The notes under the pieces were generated by a model. It was not told the origin of the DNA. It was given only the letters and a program-made list of their open reading frames with translations, and made no database searches. Below, piece by piece: positions 26,282 through 34,313 of a stretch of DNA of 64,000 nucleotides; the first letter of the stretch is position 1; every line of letters begins with the position of its first letter. The stretch is from CAYVOV01 sp964453525 (lineage in GTDB: Bacteria > Chloroflexota > Dehalococcoidia > Dehalococcoidales > UBA2162): NCBI GenBank assembly GCA_964453525.1, contig CAYVOV010000016.1:29104-93103 (forward strand). The letters run 5' to 3'. The translations under genes and the position numbers were made by a program.

Positions 26282-26782
26282 CTATTCGGCAGCAGCCATA
26301 GCGGCACTGACCTTCTGGGCTATGTGGGTTAATTTTTCAGCGGCACCAAGCTGTTTTGCAGCGCTCTGCTCACTGGCTTCGATGTACTGTACTGCGTCGG
26401 TCTCGCAAAACCGGACGCATTGCGGGTCACCGTCGCAAAAATCGCATTTGATTACCCTCTTCGCCAGAGTATCATAACCCATAGCCCCGAAGGGGCAGAC
26501 AGCAACGCACATCCGGCAACTGATGCAGACATCATAGTCAATCATTACCCTGTCCAGGCTCTCGTCCCGGGAAATGGCTTTTACCGGGCATATTGCCTGA
26601 CAGGGAGCCGATTCACACTGCTGGCAGCTCATCGGGACATATCGTCCCTCCTGCTCCCATTTGATTACCTTTATCCGGCTTCGCGCCGGATTACTTACAC
26701 CTTCGTGCTTGACTGAGCAGGCTAACTCACAGGCACGGCAGCCGGTACACTTTTCATAATCCAGTACTAATACCTTACTCAC
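26282..26782 (-). CDS. Polyferredoxin, four [4Fe-4S] motifs (AOR partner, BamC-like)
   Basis: The 166-residue protein shows cysteine groups CTGCRACELAC, CQQCESAPCQAICP, CISCRMCVAVCP and CDFCDGDPQCVRFC, the DmsB/HycB-type arrangement for four cubane clusters. It has no membrane segment or export signal. It lies 23 bases downstream of the AOR-type gene in the same direction and is probably its direct electron acceptor or donor. The BamC subunit of class II benzoyl-CoA reductase is a similar small Fe-S protein next to BamB, so both readings are open. The GTG start follows GGGAG. Confidence 0.85.
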   Translation of the reverse strand: MSKVLVLDYEKCTGCRACELACSVKHEGVSNPARSRIKVIKWEQEGRYVPMSCQQCESAPCQAICPVKAISRDESLDRVMIDYDVCISCRMCVAVCPFGAMGYDTLAKRVIKCDFCDGDPQCVRFCETDAVQYIEASEQSAAKQLGAAEKLTHIAQKVSAAMAAAE

Positions 26783-26805
26783 CTGTACACTCCCGTTCGT
26801 TTATT

Positions 26806-28713
26806 TTAAAGCTTGTGTGACGGCTCTTTATCGAGGCCGAGCCTCTTCAGGGTTTCCTCAGTGGGAACACCGTTTTCGTCCAGGCCCTTGTGCTGATAAA
26901 ATTCGTCTATCATTTTGGAGAATTTCTCTCTGTCTATACATAGACCGCGCACAGACGGAATGCCGAGAGCGTTCGGTAAATCAAAGTAACGGTCAACCAG
27001 CCAGTCGTCTTTTTTGGCCATACCTTCTCTGAGATTGAACATTCTCTCCATCATGTTTGCCCGTTCGGCGGCCGTCCAGATATCTTTCGGGCTCATCTCC
27101 AGGCCGGTAATAAGATATATCAGCTTGGACCATTCTTCAAAGTTGGGATGAGTGGCCCCCAGGAAGGTGGTATGGTACTTGCAGATACCGAGGCTGTCAA
27201 CTGCCATGTAGCAGTTCTCATGCCAGAAGACCTGCCAGGGTTTTCCTTCGTAGTCGCGGTAATCGGAGGTCAGGGGTCCGTCATAAGGAACGGGCTGACT
27301 GTAAATCTTTCTCAGTACCGGTTCCGGCAGGTGATAAAGGTCGATTGCCGGTCGGCTTCTCAGATGGTCGTTGCCACGTGATGAAGTGGCGATATTCAGT
27401 GCCAGAGCAGGGGTAGCTTTTTCATCGGAGTTCATCTGCCCCATGCCCTTGACACCAACCCAGTGCTTTATTGAATCTCTGCCAATTATCTCGGCGGCGC
27501 GGTGTCCGCCTTCCGCCAGGATATTACCCAGCCCTTCTCTCTCACCGATTTGCCGTGTTAGTTCAAGGACTGCTTCGTGGTTGCCCCATCTCAGTTCCAG
27601 TCCGCCGGTGTCCTCATCCGTCAGGATACCCTCTTCATAAAGCTCTATCGCCCAGGCGATAATGTTACCGACTTCCAGGACGTCTATTCCGTAAAGATTG
27701 GTCAGGTGGGTTCCCTCCAGGATGGCTTTGGTGTCCCGGCAGCCAACTATCGAGCCGAAAGAGACCTGGTGGGTATATTCGGGACCTTCATCGTAATCTC
27801 CGGCATATGGTCCGTCCGGGATGACGAACTTGCCTCTGCAATGTACACCACAGCCCCAGCAGCCTGCCATGCCGATGATGTATTCGTCAATGGCTTCTGC
27901 TTCCACTGCATCGGAATGCTCAAGCTGGTTGAGAAGGGTATTATGAGTATTGACAAGACCCTGGGTGTTTGTGGCGCCGAAGATAAACGGTGTGCCCAGT
28001 CTGCCCTGTGTCTTGCTGACCTTTGAGGTGGTGATTTGTGACATGAACTCCCGGCCGTAGTCAAGGGCTTCCTGGGGATGCGCCAGAGTAATGTCCATTG
28101 TGCCTCTGGCGGCAACTGCCTTGAGGTTCTTCGAGCCGAGTACGGCTCCCATCCCGGTCCTGCCTCCGGAATTCTTCGGGCCGGTCATTACATTGGCGAA
28201 CCGTACCAGCTTTTCGCCTCCCGGACCAATGGTCAGTACTTTGACATCCCGGTCACCCAGTTCATTCCGGATAGCCAGTTGGGCATCAAAGACATACCGT
28301 CCCCAGATATCCTTGGCGTCCCTGATTTCGATTTCTCCATTATGCGCCCAGAGATAGACTGGGTTCGGGGCTTTGCCGGTTATTACCAGGTGGTCGAAGC
28401 CGGCCCACCTCAGCTCCGGTGTGAAAAAGCCTCCGCCGTTGCAGCTACCATAGTAGTTTGTCAGCGGTGATTTGGCACAAACGTGAACCCGGCAGGCAGC
28501 CGATGCCGGTGTGCCCACCAGAAGACCGGCGCTTATTATGGCTACATTCTCCGGGCCGAGGGCATCAATCCCCGGTTTGATGTGGTTATACAGCAGGTAA
28601 GCATCCAGCCCCCGGCTGCCGATAAACCTTTTACGGAAATCAACCGGTATCGGCTTGGTCTCAATATTGCCGGAGGTTAAATCTATATACGCTATCTTCC
28701 TGTTCAGCGCCAT
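26806..28713 (-). CDS. Tungsten aldehyde:ferredoxin oxidoreductase family enzyme
   Basis: The 635-residue protein matches the AOR family throughout: an N-terminal pterin-binding domain (SPLTNYYGSCNGGGFF, GRTGMGAVLGSKNLKA) and the cluster motif CWGCGVHC near residue 282, with a late Cys in LGICKYHTTF. A bis-tungstopterin and one [4Fe-4S] cluster are expected. A SSRGNDHLR segment near residue 450 is typical of aldehyde-oxidising members. The neighbourhood of had, oah and dch raises the possibility of a BamB-type dearomatising reductase, but as I recall BamB lacks that segment, so I keep the family name. It is followed by a polyferredoxin and a MoaD-like gene. Confidence 0.88.
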   Translation of the reverse strand: MALNRKIAYIDLTSGNIETKPIPVDFRKRFIGSRGLDAYLLYNHIKPGIDALGPENVAIISAGLLVGTPASAACRVHVCAKSPLTNYYGSCNGGGFFTPELRWAGFDHLVITGKAPNPVYLWAHNGEIEIRDAKDIWGRYVFDAQLAIRNELGDRDVKVLTIGPGGEKLVRFANVMTGPKNSGGRTGMGAVLGSKNLKAVAARGTMDITLAHPQEALDYGREFMSQITTSKVSKTQGRLGTPFIFGATNTQGLVNTHNTLLNQLEHSDAVEAEAIDEYIIGMAGCWGCGVHCRGKFVIPDGPYAGDYDEGPEYTHQVSFGSIVGCRDTKAILEGTHLTNLYGIDVLEVGNIIAWAIELYEEGILTDEDTGGLELRWGNHEAVLELTRQIGEREGLGNILAEGGHRAAEIIGRDSIKHWVGVKGMGQMNSDEKATPALALNIATSSRGNDHLRSRPAIDLYHLPEPVLRKIYSQPVPYDGPLTSDYRDYEGKPWQVFWHENCYMAVDSLGICKYHTTFLGATHPNFEEWSKLIYLITGLEMSPKDIWTAAERANMMERMFNLREGMAKKDDWLVDRYFDLPNALGIPSVRGLCIDREKFSKMIDEFYQHKGLDENGVPTEETLKRLGLDKEPSHKL

Positions 28714-28717
28714 AGTT

Positions 28718-28972
28718 CTATTTCTCCTTCTTTCCTTTTTTCATCATTTGCTCGGTCAGTTTGCGGTCGGTCTCCCAGACGGGACCGCGAATTCTGGGAA
28801 AGTCAGGTCCCATATTCCAGGACAGTCTCCACTCGAAACCGCATTTCGGACACGCTGCCTGCTTGGCGCCCGATGGAAAAGAAATTCTCTCGAAGCATTG
28901 CAGACACCTTACGCTGCCCATACTCCTGGTTTTCATCAAGCTATGCATTGTGGTTTCTTTTTCTTCACTCAC
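28718..28972 (-). CDS. Small zinc-ribbon protein
   Basis: The 84-residue protein has two CXXC pairs, CLQC and CPKC, about 20 residues apart, forming a zinc-ribbon or rubredoxin-like knuckle. The tail is highly basic (MMKKGKKEK). The GTG start follows AAGGAG by 6 bases. It ends 5 bases upstream of the AOR-type gene, so it is part of the same operon and may help assemble or load that enzyme. I do not recognise a named family. Confidence 0.6.
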   Translation of the reverse strand: MSEEKETTMHSLMKTRSMGSVRCLQCFERISFPSGAKQAACPKCGFEWRLSWNMGPDFPRIRGPVWETDRKLTEQMMKKGKKEK

Positions 28973-29075
28973 GGATTTCTCCTTTCTCGGAATTCAGTTC
29001 TGACTGGATTCCATTTATAATGATACCAATCCAATAGGAATAGTGTCAATTTATCGTGCCTCTTTGGGATCTCCT

Positions 29076-30647
29076 TTAAAGGTTAATATTTGAGTATTTC
29101 CGCCAGGGACGAGCTTTGAATGTCCTGTGGTCCTTGTCCTTTTCTGCCAGAACGTCCAGCGCCTGGTTTATTACCTTCCTGGTATCGCTCGGCATAATTA
29201 CATCATCTATATAACCTCTCTCGGCTCCGCAATACGGATTTTCGTAGATGTCAGCGTACTCCTGTATTCTCTTGGCTCTTGTTTCTTCAGGGTTTTCTGA
29301 TTCCCGTATCTCCCGGGCGAAGATGACGCTGGCCGCAGTCTCGGCACCGACAATGGTGACCTGTGCCGTCGGCCAGGCAAAGACAAGGTCGGCGCCGATG
29401 CCTTTGTCAAGCATGCCGTAGTGAGCGCCGGCATATGACTTCCTCAGTATTATCGATATCAGCGGTATTGAGGCGTCGGCCCAGGCAAAGAGTAGTTTGG
29501 CGCCGTGACGCAGGATGCCTTTCCAGTCCTGGTCTGAACCTATCATATATCCGGGACAGTCTCCGAGAGTGACTACTGGAATATTAAAGAGGTCGCAGAA
29601 CCTGACAAACCTTGCCCCTTTATCGGCGGCGTTAATATCAATCGTTCCTGCCATTTGCATCGGCTGGTTCGCCCACAAGCCTACCACCCGACCATTAAAC
29701 CGGGCGAAGCCGGTGATTACCATCCTGGCATGGTGTTTTAATGTCTCGAAGAAATAACCGTCATCAACTATTGCCCTGATTACTTTATACATGTCATAAG
29801 GCCGTTTAGGGCTATCGGGAATGATGGTATTAAGCTCGGGAATTTCCCGGTAGGGGTCGTCCTTTGTCTCAATGCGGGGTGGAGTCTCCATATTGTTGGA
29901 AGGTAACAGGGACAGGAGTTCCTTTGTTTTATCAAGGGTATCCTTATCGTCATCAGCGACGATATGCGTCTGGCCTGATTTTTCAGCGTGGGCTTTCCAT
30001 CCCGATAGTTCCTCAAGTGAAATCTTTTCTCCCAGCTGTGTTTCTACAAAGGCGGGACCGGCAATGCCCATAAAGCCGGTATCTTTACACTGGATGAGGA
30101 AGTCCTGCATTATCGGGTGGTATGCCTGTCCACCCAGGCAGGGGCCCATCAGAAGGGCTATCTGCGGGACTATGCCGGATGCCTGTATCTGGGCACGGAA
30201 CAACTGACCGTACATTTCCAGGGTGTCCATTCCTTCCTGGAGCCGGGCACCGCCGGAGTCGTTCATGCCGACCAGCGGCCAGCCCATTTCCTTGGCAAAG
30301 TTGATTGCCCTGATTTCCTTCAGGCCGTGATATTCGCCGAAGGTCCCGGCCAGAGCCATATAGTCTTCGGCGAAGGCAACAACGGGTCTGCCGTTCACCA
30401 GGCCGTAACCTGTCACTACTCCCTCCGCCGGTACTTCTCGCTTGTCCATGCCGAAGTGTACTTGGCGGTGTTTGACGAAAAGGCCAATCTCGGTAAAGGT
30501 GCCAGGGTCAAAGAAATAATCTATCCTCTCCCTGGCTGTCCACTGTCCTCCCTTGTGGCGCTTCTCGATAGCCTCGGCGCCTCCCATCTCCATTATTTTC
30601 GCTCTTCGACGTTTATATTCCTCAATCAGTTCTTCTGTTGTCGCCAT
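29076..30647 (-). CDS. Acyl-CoA carboxylase carboxyltransferase subunit (PccB/MmdA type)
   Basis: The 523-residue protein has the two crotonase-like halves of biotin-dependent carboxyltransferases. The glycine-rich oxyanion segments are visible as MGPCLGGQAYHP and DCPGYMIGSDQDW, with GARLQEGMDTLEMYG in the first half. Length and N-terminus fit propionyl-CoA carboxylase beta or methylmalonyl-CoA decarboxylase alpha better than the longer glutaconyl-CoA decarboxylase alpha. No biotin carrier or biotin carboxylase is encoded nearby. In this operon it might act on glutaconyl-CoA or propionyl-CoA derived from ring cleavage. Confidence 0.88.
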   Translation of the reverse strand: MATTEELIEEYKRRRAKIMEMGGAEAIEKRHKGGQWTARERIDYFFDPGTFTEIGLFVKHRQVHFGMDKREVPAEGVVTGYGLVNGRPVVAFAEDYMALAGTFGEYHGLKEIRAINFAKEMGWPLVGMNDSGGARLQEGMDTLEMYGQLFRAQIQASGIVPQIALLMGPCLGGQAYHPIMQDFLIQCKDTGFMGIAGPAFVETQLGEKISLEELSGWKAHAEKSGQTHIVADDDKDTLDKTKELLSLLPSNNMETPPRIETKDDPYREIPELNTIIPDSPKRPYDMYKVIRAIVDDGYFFETLKHHARMVITGFARFNGRVVGLWANQPMQMAGTIDINAADKGARFVRFCDLFNIPVVTLGDCPGYMIGSDQDWKGILRHGAKLLFAWADASIPLISIILRKSYAGAHYGMLDKGIGADLVFAWPTAQVTIVGAETAASVIFAREIRESENPEETRAKRIQEYADIYENPYCGAERGYIDDVIMPSDTRKVINQALDVLAEKDKDHRTFKARPWRKYSNINL

Positions 30648-30710
30648 TTTTCATTCCCCCTCATTTCCGACGGTGCATTATTATACTTTTTGGTAGTTAA
30701 TGTCATTGCG

Positions 30711-30790
30711 AGCCCCGATTAAATCGGGGCGAAGCAATCTCTATTTATATCCATATAGATTATTTCGTCGCTGCGCTCCTCATAATGACA
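30711..30790. repeat. TCATTGCGAG repeat, family C (copy 2)
   Basis: The unit starts GTCATTGCGAGCCCCGATT, contains an AATCGGGG/CCCCGATT palindrome and ends with CTCCTCATAATGACA, whose TGAC end is inverted to the start. It separates the carboxyltransferase gene from the acyl-CoA dehydrogenase gene. Confidence 0.65.
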
Positions 30791-30813
30791 ATTGTAAATG
30801 ATATATGCGGGTT

Positions 30814-31947
30814 TTATAAGCCCATCTCCTGGGCGACCATCTCCCGGTAATAATCGGAACTGCCGAGAGTGAGAGTAGCCTCCTTAGCGCGCTTGGTGTA
30901 GTACTGCAGGTCATGGTCTATCGTAACGCCGATAGCGCCGTGAATCTGGTGGGCCAGCGCCGCAAACCTCTCGAAGGCTTCATTAATCCAGGTTTTGGCT
31001 ATTGCCACTTCTTTTTGACACTGCATACCCTCACTCAGCATCCAGGCTGCCTGGTAGGTACTGTACCTTGAGCCATCAACATCGATTGCCATATTGGCAC
31101 AGTAGTGCTGTATCACCTGAAAGCTGCCTATCGGGCGGTCGTACTGTTTTCTCTCCTTGGCATACTCAACAGTCATGTCCAGTACCGTCTCCATGGCTCC
31201 GATTACAGTACAGCATTTTGCTACCGTTGCTTTTTCAATAATATTCTTAACCGGTTCCCATCCTTTGTTCAGTTCACCGAGAATATTCTCTTTCGGTACT
31301 TTGACCTTGTCAAAAACAACCTCGCAGAGTTTATCGTTAGCCATTGTTTTCAGCACCGTGCTGCTTATGCCGGCGCTCTTGGCATCGACAATGAACAGGG
31401 TAATGCCGGCTTCGGCTTCAGCATTATCATCGGTCCGGGCGGCGCAGAGTATATAATCGGCAAAGTTGGCGTCCGGGACGAAGAGCTTGGTGCCGTCTAT
31501 TACGTAGCCATCGCCATCGGCAGTTGCCTTAACCCGGATTGAGGCGGCATCATACCCGGCACTGGCTTCGGTTAAAGCCAGGGTGAAAATAGCCTCACCG
31601 TTAGCAATCTTTGGCAGGTATTCCTGTTTTTGCGCGTCTGTTCCCGCATCAAGTATCGGCAGACCGCCGAGGACCACCGTCGAGAAGAACGGACCGGGCA
31701 GACAGGCCCGCCCTGTTTCCTCGAGCAGCACTGACAGGTCAAGGAAGCTCATCTCACTCCCGCCGTATTCCTCCGGAAACACCAGCCCCATCCAGCCCAG
31801 TTCCGCCATCTCGGCATACATTTCCGGTGAGTAGCCTTTCTCGTCCTCTTCCATCGCTTTAACATGTGTTTTCGGGCACTTGTCGGTGAGGAAGTCACGA
31901 GCCATCGTTCTCAGCATTTCCTGTTCTTCAGAAAGGGTGAAATCCAT
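30814..31947 (-). CDS. Acyl-CoA dehydrogenase, small subunit-like
   Basis: The 377-residue protein has the N-terminal helices, the middle beta domain (FTLALTEASAGYD) and the C-terminal helical domain of the family (YAKERKQYDRPIGSFQVIQH). The canonical catalytic Glu motif near the C-terminus (EGTSE in MCAD) is replaced by LGSSD. That loss, and the neighbouring 390-residue homologue 42 bases away, suggest two different subunits of a heteromeric enzyme such as the pimeloyl-CoA dehydrogenase PimC/PimD or the alpha2beta2 FadE pairs. The substrate is probably a dicarboxylic or branched acyl-CoA, by inference. Confidence 0.85.
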   Translation of the reverse strand: MDFTLSEEQEMLRTMARDFLTDKCPKTHVKAMEEDEKGYSPEMYAEMAELGWMGLVFPEEYGGSEMSFLDLSVLLEETGRACLPGPFFSTVVLGGLPILDAGTDAQKQEYLPKIANGEAIFTLALTEASAGYDAASIRVKATADGDGYVIDGTKLFVPDANFADYILCAARTDDNAEAEAGITLFIVDAKSAGISSTVLKTMANDKLCEVVFDKVKVPKENILGELNKGWEPVKNIIEKATVAKCCTVIGAMETVLDMTVEYAKERKQYDRPIGSFQVIQHYCANMAIDVDGSRYSTYQAAWMLSEGMQCQKEVAIAKTWINEAFERFAALAHQIHGAIGVTIDHDLQYYTKRAKEATLTLGSSDYYREMVAQEMGL

Positions 31948-31989
31948 TATTTATCTCCTTCAATCGTTTAACAAAAAACAGCAATTAAG

Positions 31990-33162
31990 TTAACTGGCCG
32001 GTAAGCCAAGTCCTCTTGTGGCGATAACATTCCTCAACACTTCCGATGAGCCGGCCTGAAGGCTGTAGCCTTTCGAACCCAGATATGAGTGGGGAGCCAT
32101 ACCGAGAATCGGTGCGTATTTGGATTCGGCAATAAGCTGCCCGTAGGGTCCGAGAATATCTATGGCGACACTGGCAAGGTGCTGCTCGAAAGCCGTACTA
32201 TACGCCTTTGCCTTTGATGCCTCCACGTTGGGAGCTTTACCTTCCTCCATAACCATAACTACCCGGTAGGTAAGCAAGCGCCCGATTTCAAACTCGACCT
32301 GAAGCTGCGCCAGTTTCTGGCGTATCAGCATATCCTTTGACAGGTAGTCTCCATTCCACTTTGTTTCCTTGACGAACCGGACGATTGCATCAAAGAGAGG
32401 GTAGTTACCCATCAAGCGCTCAAGTCCGGCCCTTTCATAGTCAAGCTGGTTGACAACCTGGTAGAAGCCCCGGTTCTTCTCTCCGATGAGGCAGGTATTT
32501 GGAATCCGCACTCCGTCGAAGAAGACCTCCGCCCAGGCAGTGCTGCCGGTGATATCTATTGTCGGCGTAATAGTAATCCCGGGCAGGTCTGTGGGGAAGA
32601 TGAATTCACTGATTCCCCGGTGTTTCGGGACTTCGGGGTCTGTCCTAGCCACCATATAAGTATAGTTCATAAACATTCCGCAGCTTGTCCACATCTTCTG
32701 GCCGTCTATTATGTAATAATCCCCGTCCTCGGTAGCCCTGGTTCGGAGGGATGCCAGGTCAGAGCCGGCTTCCGGTTCGCTCAGACCCAGGCCGACATAG
32801 GCTTCTCCGGCAATAATTTTAGGGAGCATGTCTCTCTTTTGCTCCTCATTACCGTAGCGGAGGATGCCACCACCAATCTGGCGGTCAGCGAACCAGTGGC
32901 AGGCTGCCGGTGCTCCGTAGCGCAGCATCTCCTCGGTAAGGGTGAGCCGGTCAGTATGAGAGCGGCCTTTTCCGCCATATTCTTCAGGCCAGGTTAACCC
33001 TATCCAGCCTTTTTCGGCTACCTTTTTAGTGAACTCCGGTGAGTAGCCCTGTATCCAGGCATCGCAGCTTGGCTGCCAGGCTCCTTGGCTGATTTCCTCT
33101 TCAAGGAAATCTCTGACCTCCTGCCTGAATTTTTCCTGCTCTGCGGTAAACGCAAAATCCAT
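31990..33162 (-). CDS. Acyl-CoA dehydrogenase, large subunit-like
   Basis: This 390-residue acyl-CoA dehydrogenase has the ITEP-equivalent segment LGLSEPEAGSDLASLRTRA and the flavin-contact segment WTSCGMFMNYTYMVARTD. The C-terminal base position reads AGSSE, so the usual Glu is absent. A Glu in LDYERAGLERL sits where isovaleryl- and long-chain acyl-CoA dehydrogenases place their catalytic base, so activity is plausible. It is the first gene of the - strand run toward 23.8 kb and probably forms a heteromer with the next gene. Electrons would go to an ETF such as that at 42.6-44.4 kb. Confidence 0.87.
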   Translation of the reverse strand: MDFAFTAEQEKFRQEVRDFLEEEISQGAWQPSCDAWIQGYSPEFTKKVAEKGWIGLTWPEEYGGKGRSHTDRLTLTEEMLRYGAPAACHWFADRQIGGGILRYGNEEQKRDMLPKIIAGEAYVGLGLSEPEAGSDLASLRTRATEDGDYYIIDGQKMWTSCGMFMNYTYMVARTDPEVPKHRGISEFIFPTDLPGITITPTIDITGSTAWAEVFFDGVRIPNTCLIGEKNRGFYQVVNQLDYERAGLERLMGNYPLFDAIVRFVKETKWNGDYLSKDMLIRQKLAQLQVEFEIGRLLTYRVVMVMEEGKAPNVEASKAKAYSTAFEQHLASVAIDILGPYGQLIAESKYAPILGMAPHSYLGSKGYSLQAGSSEVLRNVIATRGLGLPAS

Positions 33163-33396
33163 TCAAATGTCTCCTTTCCCCGGTCCGTTTTACAGGATAT
33201 GAATCTCTGAAGTAATCAAGCCTGCATGGCTTTTGTTTATCTTACAGGTCATCACTTTGCGGGCGTAATCAATAGAGCGGATTTACGGTGACAGGGCATC
33301 CGGTTTTATCCGAAAAATTACCCGATATTATGGCTACCAACTATGCCCGTAATATAATACACGATTTTTTTGTAAACTTAAAGGGATTGGTACGAT

Positions 33397-33716
33397 GGAT
33401 TCTTCTTAATCTTAGTTGGAGACCCTTCGACAAGCTCAGGGGGCCTTGCCTCAAAAGTCATTCTTGAGTCCGCCTCTGGCGGACGAAGAATCTCAGGGTG
33501 GGGAGTCAAGGGAATCCCCACCCTGAGACCCTTCGCTACGCTCCAGGGTGACAGGAACACATGACTTTTAGGGCAAGACTAGCTCGGGGTGAGTGGGAAT
33601 GAATGCCGCTCATGGTGAGCAGTTAGCCTGTCCTGAGCGAAGCCGAAGGAAACCATAGCGGCGAAAGAAATATTGATATTCATTGTTGCTTGTGCAACCA
33701 TGATTAAGTAAAAGGG
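33397..33716 (-). repeat. Inverted repeat D, right copy, split by a MITE
   Basis: Positions 33397-33441 and 33590-33716 together are the reverse complement of 17809-17981, with about six mismatches. The 139-bp element at 33442-33580 and its duplicated target interrupt the unit. The unit ends at AAAAGGG next to the gene remnant at 33708. The 33163-33396 stretch holds only an AT-rich likely promoter zone for the acyl-CoA dehydrogenase genes, with no clear -35/-10 pair. Confidence 0.75.
33442..33580. mobile_element. MITE-like element M1 (copy 2), nested in repeat D
   Basis: The 139-bp element begins GGCCTTGCCTCAAAAGTCAT and ends ATGACTTTTAGGGCAAGACT, imperfect terminal inverted repeats of about 20 bp. 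It is flanked by AGCTCAGGG (33433-33441) and AGCTCGGGG (33581-33589), a 9-bp target duplication with one mismatch. Removing the element and one duplicate restores the sequence of the left D copy. It has no coding capacity. Confidence 0.8.
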
Positions 33717-33872
33717 TACGATGAAATCGCTTTATGGCAATTAATACCGGCATTTTATATAATAGCGGGAAAAAGAAGAAGTGTTACTTATACGGGGGAT
33801 GTTGCTGTAGAGGATGATTTTCCTGATGATTTCGCTTTAAGGCTCTGTCAGGAAATCCGTGAAAAAGGATAG
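33708..33872 (+). pseudogene. C-terminal remnant of an unidentified gene
   Basis: An open frame without a start codon runs from the edge of repeat D to a TAG at 33870-33872. Its translation includes IALWQLIPAFYIIAGKRR, TYTGDVAVEDDFPDDF and the end LCQEIREKG, which reads like genuine protein. The start is missing because the repeat unit occupies its 5' side. I do not recognise the family. It may also be a chance frame. Confidence 0.3.
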
Positions 33873-33878
33873 ACCGTT

Positions 33879-34313
33879 GTGAAGATTAAATTGAATGAAG
33901 AATTAGTCGCTCCCTGCGGACTGAATTGCGGGGTCTGCAAGTATTATTTAGCTAAAGAGAGAGGGATGTATAAAACCAAATCTGCGGGATGCGCAGGATG
34001 TTTGCCGGGGAAAAGGGAATGCAGGTTAATCAAGGATAGCTGTGAACAATATGGTAAAAATAATATCCGGTTTTGCTTTGAGTGCGGTGATTTCCCCTGT
34101 AAAAGAATTGAGAAGCTGGAGAAACGCTATACGGCCAAGTACCATACGAGTCCTGTTAACAACTTAATACTGATTCGCAATGGCGGCCTGAGTCAATGGC
34201 TTTTAGCAGAAGAAGAAAAATGGAGATGTCCGCAATGCGGCGGGACAATATCCATGCATGACGGCACATGCTATGACTGCTGGTACATAAGCAAGGAGTA
34301 TCGAAATGAATGA
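33879..34313 (+). CDS. DUF3795-type cysteine-rich protein
   Basis: The 144-residue protein starts with the motif VAPCGLNCGVCKYY and continues with CAGCLPG, CEQYGKNNIRFCFECGDFPC and a C-terminal zinc-ribbon pair CPQCGG/CYDC. This cysteine spacing is typical of DUF3795, a small protein family common in anaerobes and of unknown function; metal or cluster binding is likely. It overlaps the following broken acetyltransferase gene by 8 bases, so the two were probably cotranscribed. Confidence 0.75.
   Translation: MKIKLNEELVAPCGLNCGVCKYYLAKERGMYKTKSAGCAGCLPGKRECRLIKDSCEQYGKNNIRFCFECGDFPCKRIEKLEKRYTAKYHTSPVNNLILIRNGGLSQWLLAEEEKWRCPQCGGTISMHDGTCYDCWYISKEYRNE

Noticed and set aside
26806..28713. Naming the AOR-family enzyme BamB outright
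   Set aside because: The aromatic context favours it, but the SSRGNDHLR segment typical of aldehyde oxidoreductases and the absence of BamD-F-like neighbours make the assignment unsafe.
30117..30722. Open frame of 201 codons opposite the carboxyltransferase gene
   Set aside because: It is antisense to a conserved enzyme, and its end runs into a family C repeat.
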